In this document: in pieces, positions 46,163 through 58,171 of the stretch
How the letters are laid out: every line of letters starts with the position of its first letter
How positions within the stretch are numbered: position 1 is the first letter of the stretch
Source: Globodera rostochiensis
Taxonomy: Eukaryota > Nematoda > Chromadorea > Rhabditida > Heteroderidae
NCBI GenBank assembly: GCA_018350325.1
Contig: JAEVLN010000008.1
Location: 1,798,001 to 1,862,000, forward strand
Length of the DNA: 64,000 nt
Reading direction: 5' to 3'
The notes under the pieces: model-generated
Database searches by the model: none
The model's input: the letters and a program-made list of their open reading frames with translations, nothing else
Told to the model about the DNA's origin: nothing
Made by a program: the position numbers and the translations under genes

Positions 46163-48173
46163 ATGCTTCACAATAAACAAAATGGGAAGAATTCGTTTCG
46201 AGTTTGTGTGGTGGGTGCGGGTGCAGCTGGTATTTGTGCGGCACGACGCGTTGTCGAGGAATTGCCCAGGGCGGAAGTGTGCGTTTTCGAGCAGAGCGAC
46301 CAGCTGGGCGGGACATGGGTATTCAGAGAACAGAGCTCTCCTGAAACCCACTCGTCAATGTACGCCGGTCTGAGGTAATTCCATCAGCGCCTGGGGGGGG
46401 GGTGTTCACAGAACAGAGCTCTCCTGAAACCCACTCGTCAATGTACGCCGGTCTGAGGTAATTCCATCAGCGCCTGGGGGGGGGGGGTGTTCACAGAACA
46501 GAGCTCTCCTGAAACCCACTCGTCAATGTACGCCGGTCTGAGGTAATTCCATCAGCGCCTGGGGGGAGGGTTGATTCCGATCCCCAATATCTTTTTAAGC
46601 TTTAGGTGTGGATGATTTGAGTTTGGAGTGATACCGATCCTAAATTTAGGACCAACATTCCAAAGGAAATAATGAACTTCAGTGGTTTTCCCATCGAATC
46701 TGTCGACTTCCCAGACCACCATAACCCCGACGATTCCTTTCCCCGCCATGAAGTTATATTGTCCTATTTGCAGAGATTTGCCGAGCCGATTAAGCATCTG
46801 GTTCAGGTAATAATGAGAAAGTAAATAAACGAACTTTTCACTTGAAATTTAGTACAATTTGAGAATTGCTTCAATCGTGCCAGTCGAAAGGAAAGATTCG
46901 GACAATTCTGAATTTAAATGGCGAATTAACGCTGAACGGGTCCTCGGCAAGCAAAAGTTTGCCGAATATTTTGACGTGGTTTTTGTGTGCACCGGTCACT
47001 ATTGGTGCCCCCGAATCCCCGATTTTGCCAACAAATTTCGAACTACCCGGTGGGCTCACTCCCATTCATACCGACGGGCTCAACATTTTGCCGGAATGCG
47101 AGTGGCCGTTGTTGGGGCGAATTTGTCCGGAGTTGAGATTGCACTCCAATTGACTGAACATGTCGAAAAGGTCGTCCGTCTGTTCCACTAGAACAATAAA
47201 GCAATCTTCTAAGGTTTATTTGATCAATTCAAGTCAAAGAACGGTGATTGAGAAGAGCACTCCCGCAAATTCGTTGTTGGAGCTGAATGGAAGTCGTGTG
47301 ATCGACGTCGTCGACGATTCATTGGTGCTGGCTGACGGACGAATAATCGGAGGGCTGGACTTTGTGCTGTTCTGCACCGGCTACTGCTTCAATTTCCCAT
47401 TCTTCGACCAAAGCCGTCACATTTATCGACAAATTAGGCGCCAAAATCATTCCTTCCTTTGCAGAAAAAAATTCGTCCGTTATTTTCTGCGACGGCAATT
47501 TTGTCAGTCCCCTAATTGGCCATGTCGCCCACCCGGACTATCTCAAGGCGCTCTTCTTTATCGGTCTTAACCTTTTGGTTGACCCTTTCCCATGTTTTGA
47601 CGTTCAGGTTCTCATCCAAACAAAGAAAATTTGTGCCGAAGGGAATGGATATTTCGGCACGATAGAATCCCAGCCCTAGTTATATGTAGTTTCTTTGAGG
47701 AATTCGTTTTAAATATTGTTGGAAAGAGATGATAAAAATATTTTTTTGCCATGCTTTGCCAATTGACCTGATCTGTACCCAATTCAGACACATTTTGCGC
47801 TTGCATTGCTCAAAGATCGCGTGCCAAACGCATCCGAACGTTTCACAATGGAAGTGGCAAAGCATTGGGAGCAGAAGCGAATTAAGTTGGCGGCATAAAG
47901 GGAGGGGCCGACATAAAAGCAAAGCTTCCGCCGGTGTTCAGACGGATGAACGCCGACAAAATTGGCCAAAAGAACTTCCACAAACTCGGCCCCAACCAGT
48001 GGGAATATTTCGATTGGCTCAACTCTCTGAGCGGCTTCAAACCGTTGCCAAAAGTGGTCGAGCACATCTACAAATGCAATCTCGAACTGAAGCGCGAAAA
48101 CCCGCTAACTTATCGGAACTTTCGCTATCAAATTGTGGATGAACAAAAGTTCAGAACGGAATTATACAAATAA
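46163..48173 (+). CDS. Flavin-containing monooxygenase (FMO)
   Basis: NADPH/FAD-dependent oxidation of soft nucleophiles in xenobiotic or sulfur metabolism. ATG at 46163 and exon 1 to 46374 (phase 2), joining 46650 (LR-TNIPKEIMNFSGFP). The FAD site is VCVVGAGAAGICAARRV with FEQSDQLGGTWVF. The NADPH site is VAVVGANLSGVEIAL, where the second glycine of GxGxxG is replaced. The FMO signature region reads F-x(5)-WAHSHSYR (family FxGxxxHSxxYR), and the FATGY-like motif is VLFCTGYCFNFPF. Later exons give GNFVSPLIGHVAHPDYLKAL and a C-terminal part (FHKLGPNQWEYFDWL to a stop at 48173). No C-terminal membrane tail is seen. The first intron contains two extra copies of the exon 1 end plus splice donor. 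Confidence 0.9.
46323..46560 (+). repeat. Three-copy tandem repeat spanning FMO exon 1 end and splice donor
   Basis: The segment AGAACAGAGCTCTCC through CCGGTCTGAGGTAATTCC and a poly-G run occurs starting at 46327, 46409 and 46494 (periods 82 and 85, differing in G-run length). Copy 1 is coding up to GAG|GTAATT. Copies 2 and 3 lie in the intron with the same donor sequence intact. Confidence 0.95.
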
Positions 48174-50958
48174 AAATTTTCTGTAAAATATATTTTAAAC
48201 CATTAAAAACATCAATGAATTCAGTTAATTTGGGAAAATTATAGCATTAGAGTTCATTATGGTCCTTTTATTTGGCCTTCCCCAATTCTTTTTATTTAAT
48301 GAAATGGCCTTCCCAGTGAAACAGCGGCGCCGGCGACTGATGCCTTCTTTCTCAGCACGTTCCTTCCCTTTCCATCCCGGCCGGCCATTCCATTTCCTCC
48401 TCCTCCACTCCATGGAATGCAAAATGGGCGGAAGGATGCCTCCATCCCCCACGGGGTGGGGGGGGGGAAGGGATATACCCCCATCCCCCGGGGGGGGGGG
48501 GGAGGGATATGCCCCCATCCCCCGGGGGGGGGGGGGAAGGGAGCCCCCATCCCCGGGGGGAGGGGGGGGGGATATGCCCCCATCCCGGGGGGGGGGGGGG
48601 GGATATGCCCCCATCCTCCGGGGGGGGGGGGGGAAGGGATGCCTCCATCCCCGGGGGGGGGGGGGGAAGGGATATGCCCTCCATCCCCCGCCTTCCATTT
48701 CGAAAGAATAGCCAATTTTGGTTTGTGTCATTTATTGGCGTGTCTTGGGATGAGAACGCGCAATTTATATAGGGCAAAATTAGTTATTCTTGGGGGTGGA
48801 GGAGGAATTGGGGGGGGGGCTGCCGGAAGGAAGGACAAAACGGGGGGGGGGGGGGGGGGGAGTGATATTCTCTGCTCTGTGCTGGTGAGAAATGCAGCTC
48901 GAGGAGTAATCTTGGCTGTGTCCCCCGCTCTTTTCCTCTCCCACACCTCAGAAATATTTTTAAATTTGATTATTGAATGTGTCGCTTGGAGTTTTAAAAC
49001 AAATAAATATTGCTATATGTTTGTGCATGAACAGTTCTTAATGCACTGAAAATGATATCATTTTTGGTGTTTTGTTTTTACCGTATCCCCCCCCCCCCAT
49101 TTTTTATTTAATTTTTGTAGTTAAATAAAAGAAAGCACTTTGGCATTTGGTTTCTCTTTCCCAGGCTCTTGCTTTCCCTTTGTTCTTCTTATTACTATTT
49201 AACTTTCACTTGTTATGGACAAATTGAGTGAATTTGTATCATCAGCTCATTAATTGTTCAACTTCATTTTATTTTCCATTTTACATAAACACATTCACCC
49301 AACTCACGCAATGCCTGCCACATTTGGATGGCCTTTTCCAGATTAAAACCGGGGTTTTTTTATCACATTCGCCTTTGGCTTTGGCAGTCCGACCAACAAA
49401 ACATTTCTAATTAATGTTAGGCACGGTACGTTACCGCGGTAATTTTTGGTATTACCGAATCGGTATACCGACCGAGATAAATGACCGAATTACCGTTTTA
49501 CCGCGGTAAAACGGTAATTACCGAAGAAATTTAGCGAATTACCGTTACCGATTTCGAAAAAAACTATTTGCCTAACACTTTTTTAATCATCTCAGTCTCC
49601 CCAAATTGGTCCGTACTGCTGACCACTTGGTATTTCGGCATAGGCTGAACGGTTTGACTCACTTTGACACCGTCTGTCTGGGTTAGGTGCGTTGATTGGG
49701 GAAAAAATGTCGTTGGACAAATCTCTCTTCATTTATTGCAGGGAATATAAACGAATAAATGTCCATTCATTTTACAATTACCTTTTCTCAATTTAATTTA
49801 ATTTATTTTATTCAAAATTTATCCCACCATTTATATCCATCCACCGCCCTATTGAGTAATTCGACACTATCCAAACGAATTTTGGGCGGCGGTCCATCGG
49901 CACAATTCGTTGCCAAAGGCTCCATTCTTCTCCTCGCAAAGCATTAAAAGAGGATTAAACTACATAAGGTAAGGTAAGATGACAGACATTAAACTTACTT
50001 TACGACAGAGTTAATTGGGTGGGCAAAAACAAATTGCCGAAGACGGAGAGGGACACCCTCCCCCCCCCCCCGAAAGTCCAACCCAATCCGAGCAAAAACC
50101 AAAATTTCCATTTGGGACACCCCCCCCCCCCCGAAAGTCCAACCCAATCCGAGCAAAAACCAAAATATTCCATTTGACAAGAGAAATATATGGCATTTTG
50201 GGCTAAACAGCCCAAACCCCCCGGCGGTCGCCATCATTTTATTAATGTCACCTATTTGAGGTAACAAATTCCTTTTGTTTTTTCGTTTAATGCTCCTCAA
50301 CTAATCGCAAATGCATTTCTCCAACCCTACGCTTACACACCAACGATCGGTGGGTTGGTGCCGTTGTTTGAGTGTTAAACGCCCGATGGCATTGGGCATT
50401 GGGGACGACTTCATTGCGCATTCTCCCACAAACACTCAAATTTTATGTTTTAAATAAAATTATTTGGCATTTCCCACCCTTACGCCCTTCCCCCCCCCCC
50501 CCCCCCGTTATTTGCACTTTTTTGTTTGTCAAACATTTAATTTCCGATTCATTTTCTTCTTCCTTTCATTATGGCTGCACTTTTTTTTCTCATTGTCAAA
50601 ATTAATTTAAAATGTTAAAAGGTTTTTGTCGATTATTCCCTCCCAATTCACCTTTCATTGAATTTGTCAATTTTATATGTATTAATTGCTTCAAAATGAA
50701 TCTTGGGAAGAGAATCTCTTCCGTGGGTTGATCTTTTACTTCACGCCACAGAGAAGTTCTACAATTCACAATCACTTTAATATTTAATAGACTGTAAAGT
50801 CAATTAGCTAATTGAATGGTCAATTTGCGATAAGAGAGTAACATAAATAAATGCACTTGAGCTTTATATTTATGTAAGTGCCCCCATTCAACACAAACGG
50901 CGGTTGCATCAGCCCCAACTCCCTTAAATCCTTAAGCCCCTTTCCCCTTTCCCACCTT
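48174..50958. repeat. Intergenic with G-rich minisatellite and short repeats
   Basis: About 48440-48690: about seven units of GGGATATGCCCCCATCCCC plus a long G run. About 49415-49575: a palindromic island of TTACCGCGGTAA-type words bounded by GTTAGGCA on the left and TGCCTAAC on the right. About 50058-50172: two copies of CCGAAAGTCCAACCCAATCC with the following 35 bp. No gene is supported; Gly/Pro-rich frames are artefacts. Confidence 0.65.
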
Positions 50959-52196
50959 CAACTTCATTTAAGGGTTGTCGGGTCCGGACTGAACCGGCTT
51001 CAACTTCATTTAAGGGTTGTCGGTTCCGAACTGAACCGGCTTAACTTCATTTAAGGGTTGTCGGGTCCGAACTGAACCGGCTTCAACTTCATTTAAGGGT
51101 TGTCGGGTCCGGACTGAACCGGCTTCAACTTCATTTAAGGGTTGTCGGTTCCGAACTGAACCGGCTTAACTTCATTTAAGGGTTGTCGGGTCCGAACTGA
51201 ACCGGCTTAACTTCATTTAAGGGTTGTCGGGTCCGAACTGAACCGGCTTAACTTCATTTAAGGGTTGTCGGGTCCGAACTGAACCGGCTTAACTTCATTT
51301 AAGGGTTGTCGGGTCCGAACTGAACCGGCTTAACTTCATTTAAGGGTTGTCGGTTCCGAACTGAACCGGCTTAACTTCATTTAAGGGTTGTCGGTTCCGA
51401 ACTGAACCGGCTTAACTTCATTTAAGGGTTGTCGGGTCCGAACTGAACCGGCTTCAACTTCATTTAAGGGTTGTCGGGTCCGGACTGAACCGGCTTCAAC
51501 TTCATTTAAGGGTTGTCGGTTCCGAACTGAACCGGCTTAACTTCATTTAAGGGTTGTCGGGTCCGAACTGAACCGGCTTAACTTCATTTAAGGGTTGTCG
51601 GGTCCGGACTGAACCGGCTTCAACTTCATTTAAGGGTTGTCGGGTCCGGACTGAACCGGCTTCAACTTCATTTAAGGGTTGTCGGTTCCGAACTGAACCG
51701 GCTTAACTTCATTTAAGGGTTGTCGGGTCCGAACTGAACCGGCTTCAACTTCATTTAAGGGTTGTCGGGTCCGGACTGAACCGGCTTCAACTTCATTTAA
51801 GGGTTGTCGGGTCCGGACTGAACCGGCTTCAACTTCATTTAAGGGTTGTCGGTTCCGAACTGAACCGGCTTAACTTCATTTAAGGGTTGTCGGTTCCGAA
51901 CTGAACCGGCTTAACTTCATTTAAGGGTTGTCGGGTCCGAACTGAACCGGCTTAACTTCATTTAAGGGTTGTCGGTTCCGAACTGAACCGGCTTAACTTC
52001 ATTTAAGGGTTGTCGGGTCCGAACTGAACCGGCTTAACTTCATTTAAGGGTTGTCGGTTCCGAACTGAACCGGCTTAACTTCATTTAAGGGTTGTCGGTT
52101 CCGAACTGAACCGGCTTAACTTCATTTAAGGGTTGTCGGGTCCGAACTGAACCGGCTTAACTTCATTTAAGGGTTGTCGGGTCCGAACTGAACCGG
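50959..52196. repeat. 30-copy minisatellite, 41-42 bp unit
   Basis: Unit: AACTTCATTTAAGGGTTGTC followed by GG(G/T)TCCG(G/A)ACTGAACCGG and CTT(C). I count 30 copies. Three variants occur: GGTCCGGAC with an extra C at the end, GTTCCGAAC without it, and GGTCCGAAC mostly without it. The array ends at GAACCGGACCAAACCG. Confidence 0.95.
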
Positions 52197-52307
52197 ACCA
52201 AACCGTAAAGCCGGCATTTCCTTTTGGTTCTTCGATTGGCGGTTCGGATAACCCGAAGAATTCCCAGGAACCACAAGGTTATTTATTTATTAGTTCACTC
52301 CGATGAG

Positions 52308-52630
52308 ATGAATTCAATTATCATCACTCTTATGCACGTCATTGTCGTTGCTGCTCATCTTTACTTTCTAATTCAAATTGCCCTCGAGGGCACTTTTTGT
52401 CCTTTCAATCATCCAACTGATAAATAATTAAATTCTTCACGTGGGACTCATTGACGACAGATGAAGCTTATGGTGGTGATGATGGACGAAAAGGTGGAAG
52501 AACGTGGGAATTGACACAAAAAAATTGGCAATTCAAGTTCACCTCCCGTCAAAGGTCCCAAGACGGTCACGCCTTTTACTTGCATCTGCCGCTGTGGGGC
52601 AAGTTCACACTTTTCGTTGAACTCTTCTGA
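52308..52630 (+). CDS. Small secreted or signal-anchored protein of unknown family
   Basis: Two exons, 52308-52398 and 52461-52630, joined in phase 1 across a 62-bp intron (donor GTCCTT, acceptor ACGACAG), give 86 residues. The N terminus is hydrophobic (MNSIIITLMHVIVVAAHLYF then LIQIALEG), a signal peptide or membrane anchor. The mature part begins YEAYGGDDGRKGG and continues with aromatic-rich WELTQKNWQFKFTSRQ and FYLHLPLWGKFTLFVELF before the stop. There is no Cys. The donor is not a strong consensus. If the intron is not spliced, exon 1 alone would give a 39-residue membrane peptide ending NHPTDK. It lies directly after the 30-copy minisatellite, which would be in its upstream region. Family unknown. 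Confidence 0.45.
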
Positions 52631-54353
52631 CTTACAAATTAGCTAATTGCTTAATTTTAATTGCGAATTGCTAATGCCATCCTCTCTCGACTCATTACAA
52701 GCACAAAGGGAAGGACTGCTGGCAAGCGAAGAACGGCGGCAGGTGAACGAACGAACGGAGGAAAGGGGCGAAGTCGAGTCGAAGAAGCAATTGGCACAAT
52801 TCAAACCGTCACAAACCTCAAAGATAATTAGCCCTTCACAAAATGTACTTAAGAAGGTCCCAAAACAGAAAATGCCATTCATCCAAATCAGTAGAGCTTT
52901 CTTTCCTCACGATTTGCGCTATTTCGTGTCAGGCTGCTCACCAGTTTAACCCCCGCCCGCCCCGCCTCTCATCTCTTCCCGGGCTTCAATTCATCATAAG
53001 CCGGCCGCCCACAAATGAATCGCATGAACATTAACAATCTTCTCACCGCTTTCCGCCCGCCCATTCCTCTCACCTCATTAGCAAAGAGAGCGTATCCCTC
53101 CCATTCCGACACCCCCCCCCCCCCCTCCCCCACAAATCATTTATATGCACAAATTTGCCCTTTCCACTACCCCATCATTGGAGGATTAAGCAAAAGATAC
53201 TCATTTTGGCCTAATGATATGTACCTAACAAATAAGTTACGTACTTTCTTTCACCGTTTCATTATCCAAACGAAACTCAACTTTATGTAAGCATTATAAA
53301 AGAACAAAAAGGTGCGCACCTTTCCAATTTGTAAAGTTTTTTGATCATTTTCGTTGTTTTACCTTTTCAATAAATTCTCTTTTCTAATTTATTTTTGAAA
53401 AAGGAAAACGTAAAAATTGTTATAAATAAGCTGAAAAAGCTCACACACCGACTAAAAGCCGACTTTTTAAAACGTCAAAGGCTGTTTTTTTCAAAAAGAA
53501 AGTTAATATTTTTAATTCCTACGAAGGGTTGGCAAATCGAATTTTCCTTTTTTGAGAGTTTCTTTTGCAAAGCGGCGTTGAAATAAATGCCAATGCCAAT
53601 GCCAATGCACATCTTAGGTGTCCCCGTCCGTACTTCCCCCTCTTCCCGTCGTCATATCTCATTATGAAGTTGGTGCACTATATCCCCACAATATGGGCAC
53701 ATTTTTTTGTTGTTTAGCCCGTCACTGTTGCCATTACAACCGATGCGGTGGTCGGTTGGCCTCAATTATTATTATCCCCCCCCCTCACCCGCCCCCTCCC
53801 TCCCTCCCTCCCTATCCTCGTCTCATCCTCCCCGCCGGTTCGGTGCCATTGCCTGAATGGATTTGCCTCCCTCCCCACGCAATGTCATCTCGGCATTTTC
53901 TCCATTGACCATCCGGTGCGCACTGATTGTGCCGTGCCAACGACAATAATTTGGCATTCCGAAAGGGTTGGCACAATAACAAAGAAAGCCCATTTATTTG
54001 GGATTATCACTTCCTCCCGTCCCTTTCGTTAAAGGCATTCGAATGGGCGGTGAGTGAATGGGGGGGGGGGGGGAGGGAATTGTACAATAATAATAATAAT
54101 AATATTGATGATACGGTGTAAATGCCGAGGGCAAAGCGAAGCAGAGGGACTTCCCCCGCCTTTCGGCACTTTCTCCAAACATTTACCCCTCCCACCCGTA
54201 CGACAACACTCATTGCCCCCATTCCTTTAAATGGCGGTCCTTTTTGTTCTTTCTGTCCCCAATCTTATCGATAGCTGAAACTGTACCCACCCAAAAAGTC
54301 CAAAAGTTCTGTGCCGTTCTTCAGCGAAATTGTTGCAATATTGGACGACTTCG
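52631..54353. other. Intergenic, low complexity in places
   Basis: A frame at 52674-52949 (MPSSLDSLQAQREGLLASEE...) lacks recognised motifs and was not called. C-rich runs lie near 53110 and 53780, a poly-G and (TAA)n patch at 54060-54105, and a CAATGC microsatellite at 53588. No gene supported. Confidence 0.5.
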
Positions 54354-57300
54354 ATGGAAGCGGCTCAGCTCTTTGAAGAAATTTTGGACAACGACGGCGA
54401 ACAATACGACGATTCATCTCATAGCGACGTCAATCTGGTAAGCGTTGAAGTCGAACGATGCGCGTCCGTCAATTAACGCGCTCCGGGGAGCCGCCGTTTC
54501 TTTTTGTCTTTTGTTTTATGGCCACCGACCGAAATGTTTGATGAAATCTTTCTTTTAGCCCAACACTTTGAACAAAACGGCGTTGGGAATTCTGATGGCC
54601 CAACTCAACCGATTCCAACAAAACCCAAACGCAAAATTCGACAATTTCCCCGGCCCATCGGCACCTGCCGCCAAGTTCCCCGACTCCACAATGACTCCCG
54701 CCTTTCTTCGAAGCATTACGACAAATTGCACGGAGATTTTGGTAGCAATGTAGCAAATCTTGCATAAATTAACTTATTTTGTTAGAAGAGAATTCCAAAA
54801 AAGACTCTTTGAGAGATATGGAGATATGGAGAGAGTGAGAGAGAAAGAGAGAGAGAGGGGGAGAGAGAGAGAGAGAAGAGAGAGAGAGGGAGAGAGAGAG
54901 AGAGGGGAGAGAGAAAGAGAGAGAAGAGAGAGAAAGAGAGAGAGAGTGAGAGAGGGGGGGGAGAGAGAGAGAGGGAGTGAAACAGAGACAAGGAGAGAGA
55001 GAGAGGGAAGAGAAACAAAGACAAGGAAAGAGAGAGAGGGAAGAAAACAAAGACAAGGAGAGAGAGAGAGAGGGAAGAGAAACAAAGACAAGGAAAGAGA
55101 GAGAGGGAAGAAAACAAAGACAAGGAGAGAGAGAAACAGAGGAAGGAAGAGAATTTTGTTAACATTTTACTTGCCATATGAAGGGATTAAGTAATTGGGT
55201 ATGGAAAGTCAGAAAATGAAAATTACTTTGCTTTGAGACTAATTATTTTTTGTTTATTAAAATCTGCTTATTATAAACTCTAACATTATCGGATTAATTA
55301 AGCAAAAATTGAAAATGTTTTATATTTTTGTATTAATTTCACTCTCTCAGTAATTAAATTCCTTCTGGTAGCTCCGATGCGACGAAAAGCCTTTGTGGGA
55401 GTCGCTGATGGGATACGGTTTTTTGGTGCTGTTCTGCTTCGCGCTCATAGGCAACTGCATTAACCTGCTCATCTACAACTCGGACCAAATCCGTTTTTTC
55501 ATCGCCATCCGAATGCTCTGCACGAAGCTGGTCGGTTGGGGGATAGGTCGGGCGGGGAGTGGGCGTTGGCCGGAAGGATTTGATTTGAGGGTTTAGTTGA
55601 TGAACACGTGCATGATGGTGGTAATGTTGCCGCAGGCCCTCCGTGTCATTCGCTTGTGGGACATCGGCGGCTCTACCGACACTTTCTATTGGACATTTTG
55701 GCCCTATCAGGTGGGTAATTGTGCAAAAAGGCCAATTAACGTCTCCAATTTACACAGGCCTACCTTACAAATGTGTTCGGCTTTTGCGCAATGTGGCTGA
55801 CCGTGTTGATGACAGGTGGCAGGGGATGGGGGGGAGGAAGGCTAATTAGTTTCCTTCCCACTACAAATGTTCTCTTAATGATCGGTATATAGACTGCAGC
55901 ACTATGACCAAATTTGTTCAAGCTTTGCCCGCTTTCAGCCGAATGTTACATCCACATCTTCTTCCCTTCAAAGTCGAAGACTCTCTGCACCAAACAAACT
56001 GTCTGGCGAACTAATTTCGTCATCCTTTTCACCGGGTACGGGCAGAACTCTTGGATGTGCTTTTTGTGTGATAAGCAAAAGCAATGTTTCTGTCATTTTA
56101 GGCTTATCCTCGCCTCCATTTACCCGCTCAACCGCAGCGTATCGCTTATCAACCGATGCAACCGCACAATTGTAAAAATAAACACTTCGCAAAGTGCGCA
56201 CCTTTTCCTTTTCAAACGATTCCCGCCCGACTTACAAATTAGATGCTGTGATGGGTTTCTTCGAGAAAGTGCACACTTTGGCCGATCTTCTCTTCTCCAT
56301 TCTTCTCCCTTTGACGCTTTTGGTAGCTTACAAAATTATCGTTTCAATCCCTTCCTTTTTCTTACCGTACTTTCACACCAATCACGTATAATATCAATTG
56401 CCCTAAAGGTTTTCATGACCGCAATGATCGTGTGGCGTCTGTGGGTATGGCCCAGCAGACATCGTCGACAGCTTTTGGCCAACGAAAAGGCACAAACGCA
56501 GGCCAGCAGTTTGTTGAGTGCCGCGGCCCATCATGAACGGAAGAAGCGGGAGAATCACTTCGCTGCAGAAAAGCGGGGCGTGACTCGGATCACTCTGATC
56601 ACTTGCTTCATCCAAGTCCTGCGGACTTCAAGAGACATCCACTCCCATACAAATCTCGAACTTTTAGCTTCTTACCGAGACGCCTTCAATGTCCGTTCTC
56701 ATTTACGTGTCGATGTATGGGGTCAACGTGCATCGGGAGGAATACATCTGCACTTGGCAGACCTTGTCCTACTTTCTGTGCTTGTGCAATGCCTCGCTTT
56801 CCTTCTTCGTCTACATCACTTTCAGCACACGATTCCGCAAGACGATGATCCAGTAAGTTCACTTTGACAATTTGAACAATTAAATGTTTTTAGCCGTGCC
56901 CATCAAATGCTGCATCGGCTTTGTCCCACCCTTTTCAACGAGGTTGTGGACTACGACTCGGGCATGTTGAGTCGTCCTAAATGGTCTCAACGTCTGCCCA
57001 ACTCCAGCGTAACCCATTCCCAAATGGTAACAATGACCAGCAAGAACAATTCACCGCGCAATGGGAGCCAATGTCAGGGGTGCCAACAACAACAACAACA
57101 AAATGGGAACACAAAATGCGATAAACGATCTTTAGTGGTCCAAACGACAAGCGACGCGAACGGCGGAAGTGCCAATGGAGGGGTGGAGACGGTATTGACG
57201 ACCGCAGCGACGCCATCGACAGCACATTCAAAGGAACAACTCCAACAGCAGTCCGGTGAGCATTTGCAGCAGCATTTGTTCATTATGTAAATGTCTTCAA

Positions 57301-57746
57301 AGGACAATCGTCCAAGAAGAGCAGTACCCACTCCCACCATCAGCAAGTGGCGGACGGTGTCGCAACACTTGCAAAGTTCGCCAACTTTTCGTTGGCAAAG
57401 CGTTTTCTTCAGCAAAAATTGGCCGGCGGTGAATGCAAAGCTTCGGCCGACTTTGTTGAAGGTAATTGGCTGCTAAAAGGCTAAAAGTGGGAGTTTTGAA
57501 GAAGCCGTTTTAGGAGAGAATACGACGGAGACGACAAATTCCATGGAAACGATTCCCTTCTCTCCCGTCGCTGGACAGCATTTCTCTGTGGCCTCCGTCA
57601 AGGCGGACAATCGGCCGTGGAGTAATTCCGTTAACGGACGAATTGAGGGGACGGAGAGCAGCGACAGCGGCAAACAGTCGGCGATGACCAAACGGAGTTC
57701 CGTCTGCTCCACGATGACGAACAGCCAATGCGACGCCTTCCTTTGA
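54354..57746 (+). CDS. Rhodopsin-like peptide GPCR (FMRFamide-receptor-like)
   Basis: Starts MEAAQLFEEILDNDGEQYDD (ATG 54354). The N-terminal extracellular part over the first two exons has sequons (NKT, NCT). TM1 follows as GFLVLFCFALIGNCINLLIY with the conserved GN. The TM3 end is FGFCAMWLTVLMT-AECYIHIF, where ECY replaces the DRY-type triad. FPSKSKTLCTKQTVWRTN is the intracellular loop typical of nematode FMRFamide-like receptors. TM5 is LADLLFSILLPLTLLVAYKI, TM6 begins RGVTRITLITCFIQ, and TM7 is LSYFLCLCNASLSFFVYITF. Splices near 56625-56666 and 56850-56893 restore frame (phase 2 for the latter). A long C-terminal tail is rich in Gln, Ser and Asn (QQQQQ, HHQQ) and ends TMTNSQCDAFL at 57746. 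Peptide ligand unknown. Confidence 0.85.
54825..55145 (+). repeat. GA-rich microsatellite in GPCR intron
   Basis: Purine-only stretch of (GA)n and GAGAGAGAGGGA, passing into about six copies of an AAACAAAGACAAGGAAAGAG-type unit. It lies in the intron before the TM1 exon and is purine-rich on the coding strand. Confidence 0.92.
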
Positions 57747-58171
57747 CCAAACTTCATGGCCGACTCACAATCTTCTGATCAGATCTCATATCATTTTATA
57801 TTTATTGGTGAGTCCGTCTGTTCTTTGTATTGCGGGCAGCCGCAAAAGCAAAACGAATTTCATTTTTGAGCGATTAGCCAAAACTGTCCTTTTCATGCCT
57901 TCCAATTTCATGTCCATTTTACATATCATTCGCATTTCCTATGTCGGTAAAACATTCAAATTTAAATTCAAAAAAGGGTGCCAATGCCCGATATTCTTTT
58001 GTTGCCTCCCTTTCTCTTCATTCATCCCATTCCAACGCATCGATCGATCTTTTGTGATGCAATGAATGGGTGGGAGGGATGGGGGGAGAGGAGGATATGA
58101 AACGTCATCAAAATGTTTTTAAGAATTAAAATAGCATATTCCTTTTCATTTACGTTTTGCATTTTAAGATA
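57747..58171. other. Intergenic
   Basis: Short spacer with the GPCR 3' UTR and the upstream region of the PDI gene. A G-rich patch lies at about 58070-58095. Nothing else seen. Confidence 0.5.

Noticed and set aside
48225..49049. Pro/Gly-rich frames of up to 210 aa on both strands
   Set aside because: Low-complexity minisatellite with poly-G runs; no splice-consistent neighbours or domain.
52674..52949. 91-aa frame MPSSLDSLQAQREGLLASEE...
   Set aside because: No motif, signal or splice partner; Glu/Lys-rich composition alone is not enough.
54760..55194. Arg/Glu-rich and Leu/Ser-rich frames
   Set aside because: GA microsatellite inside a GPCR intron.
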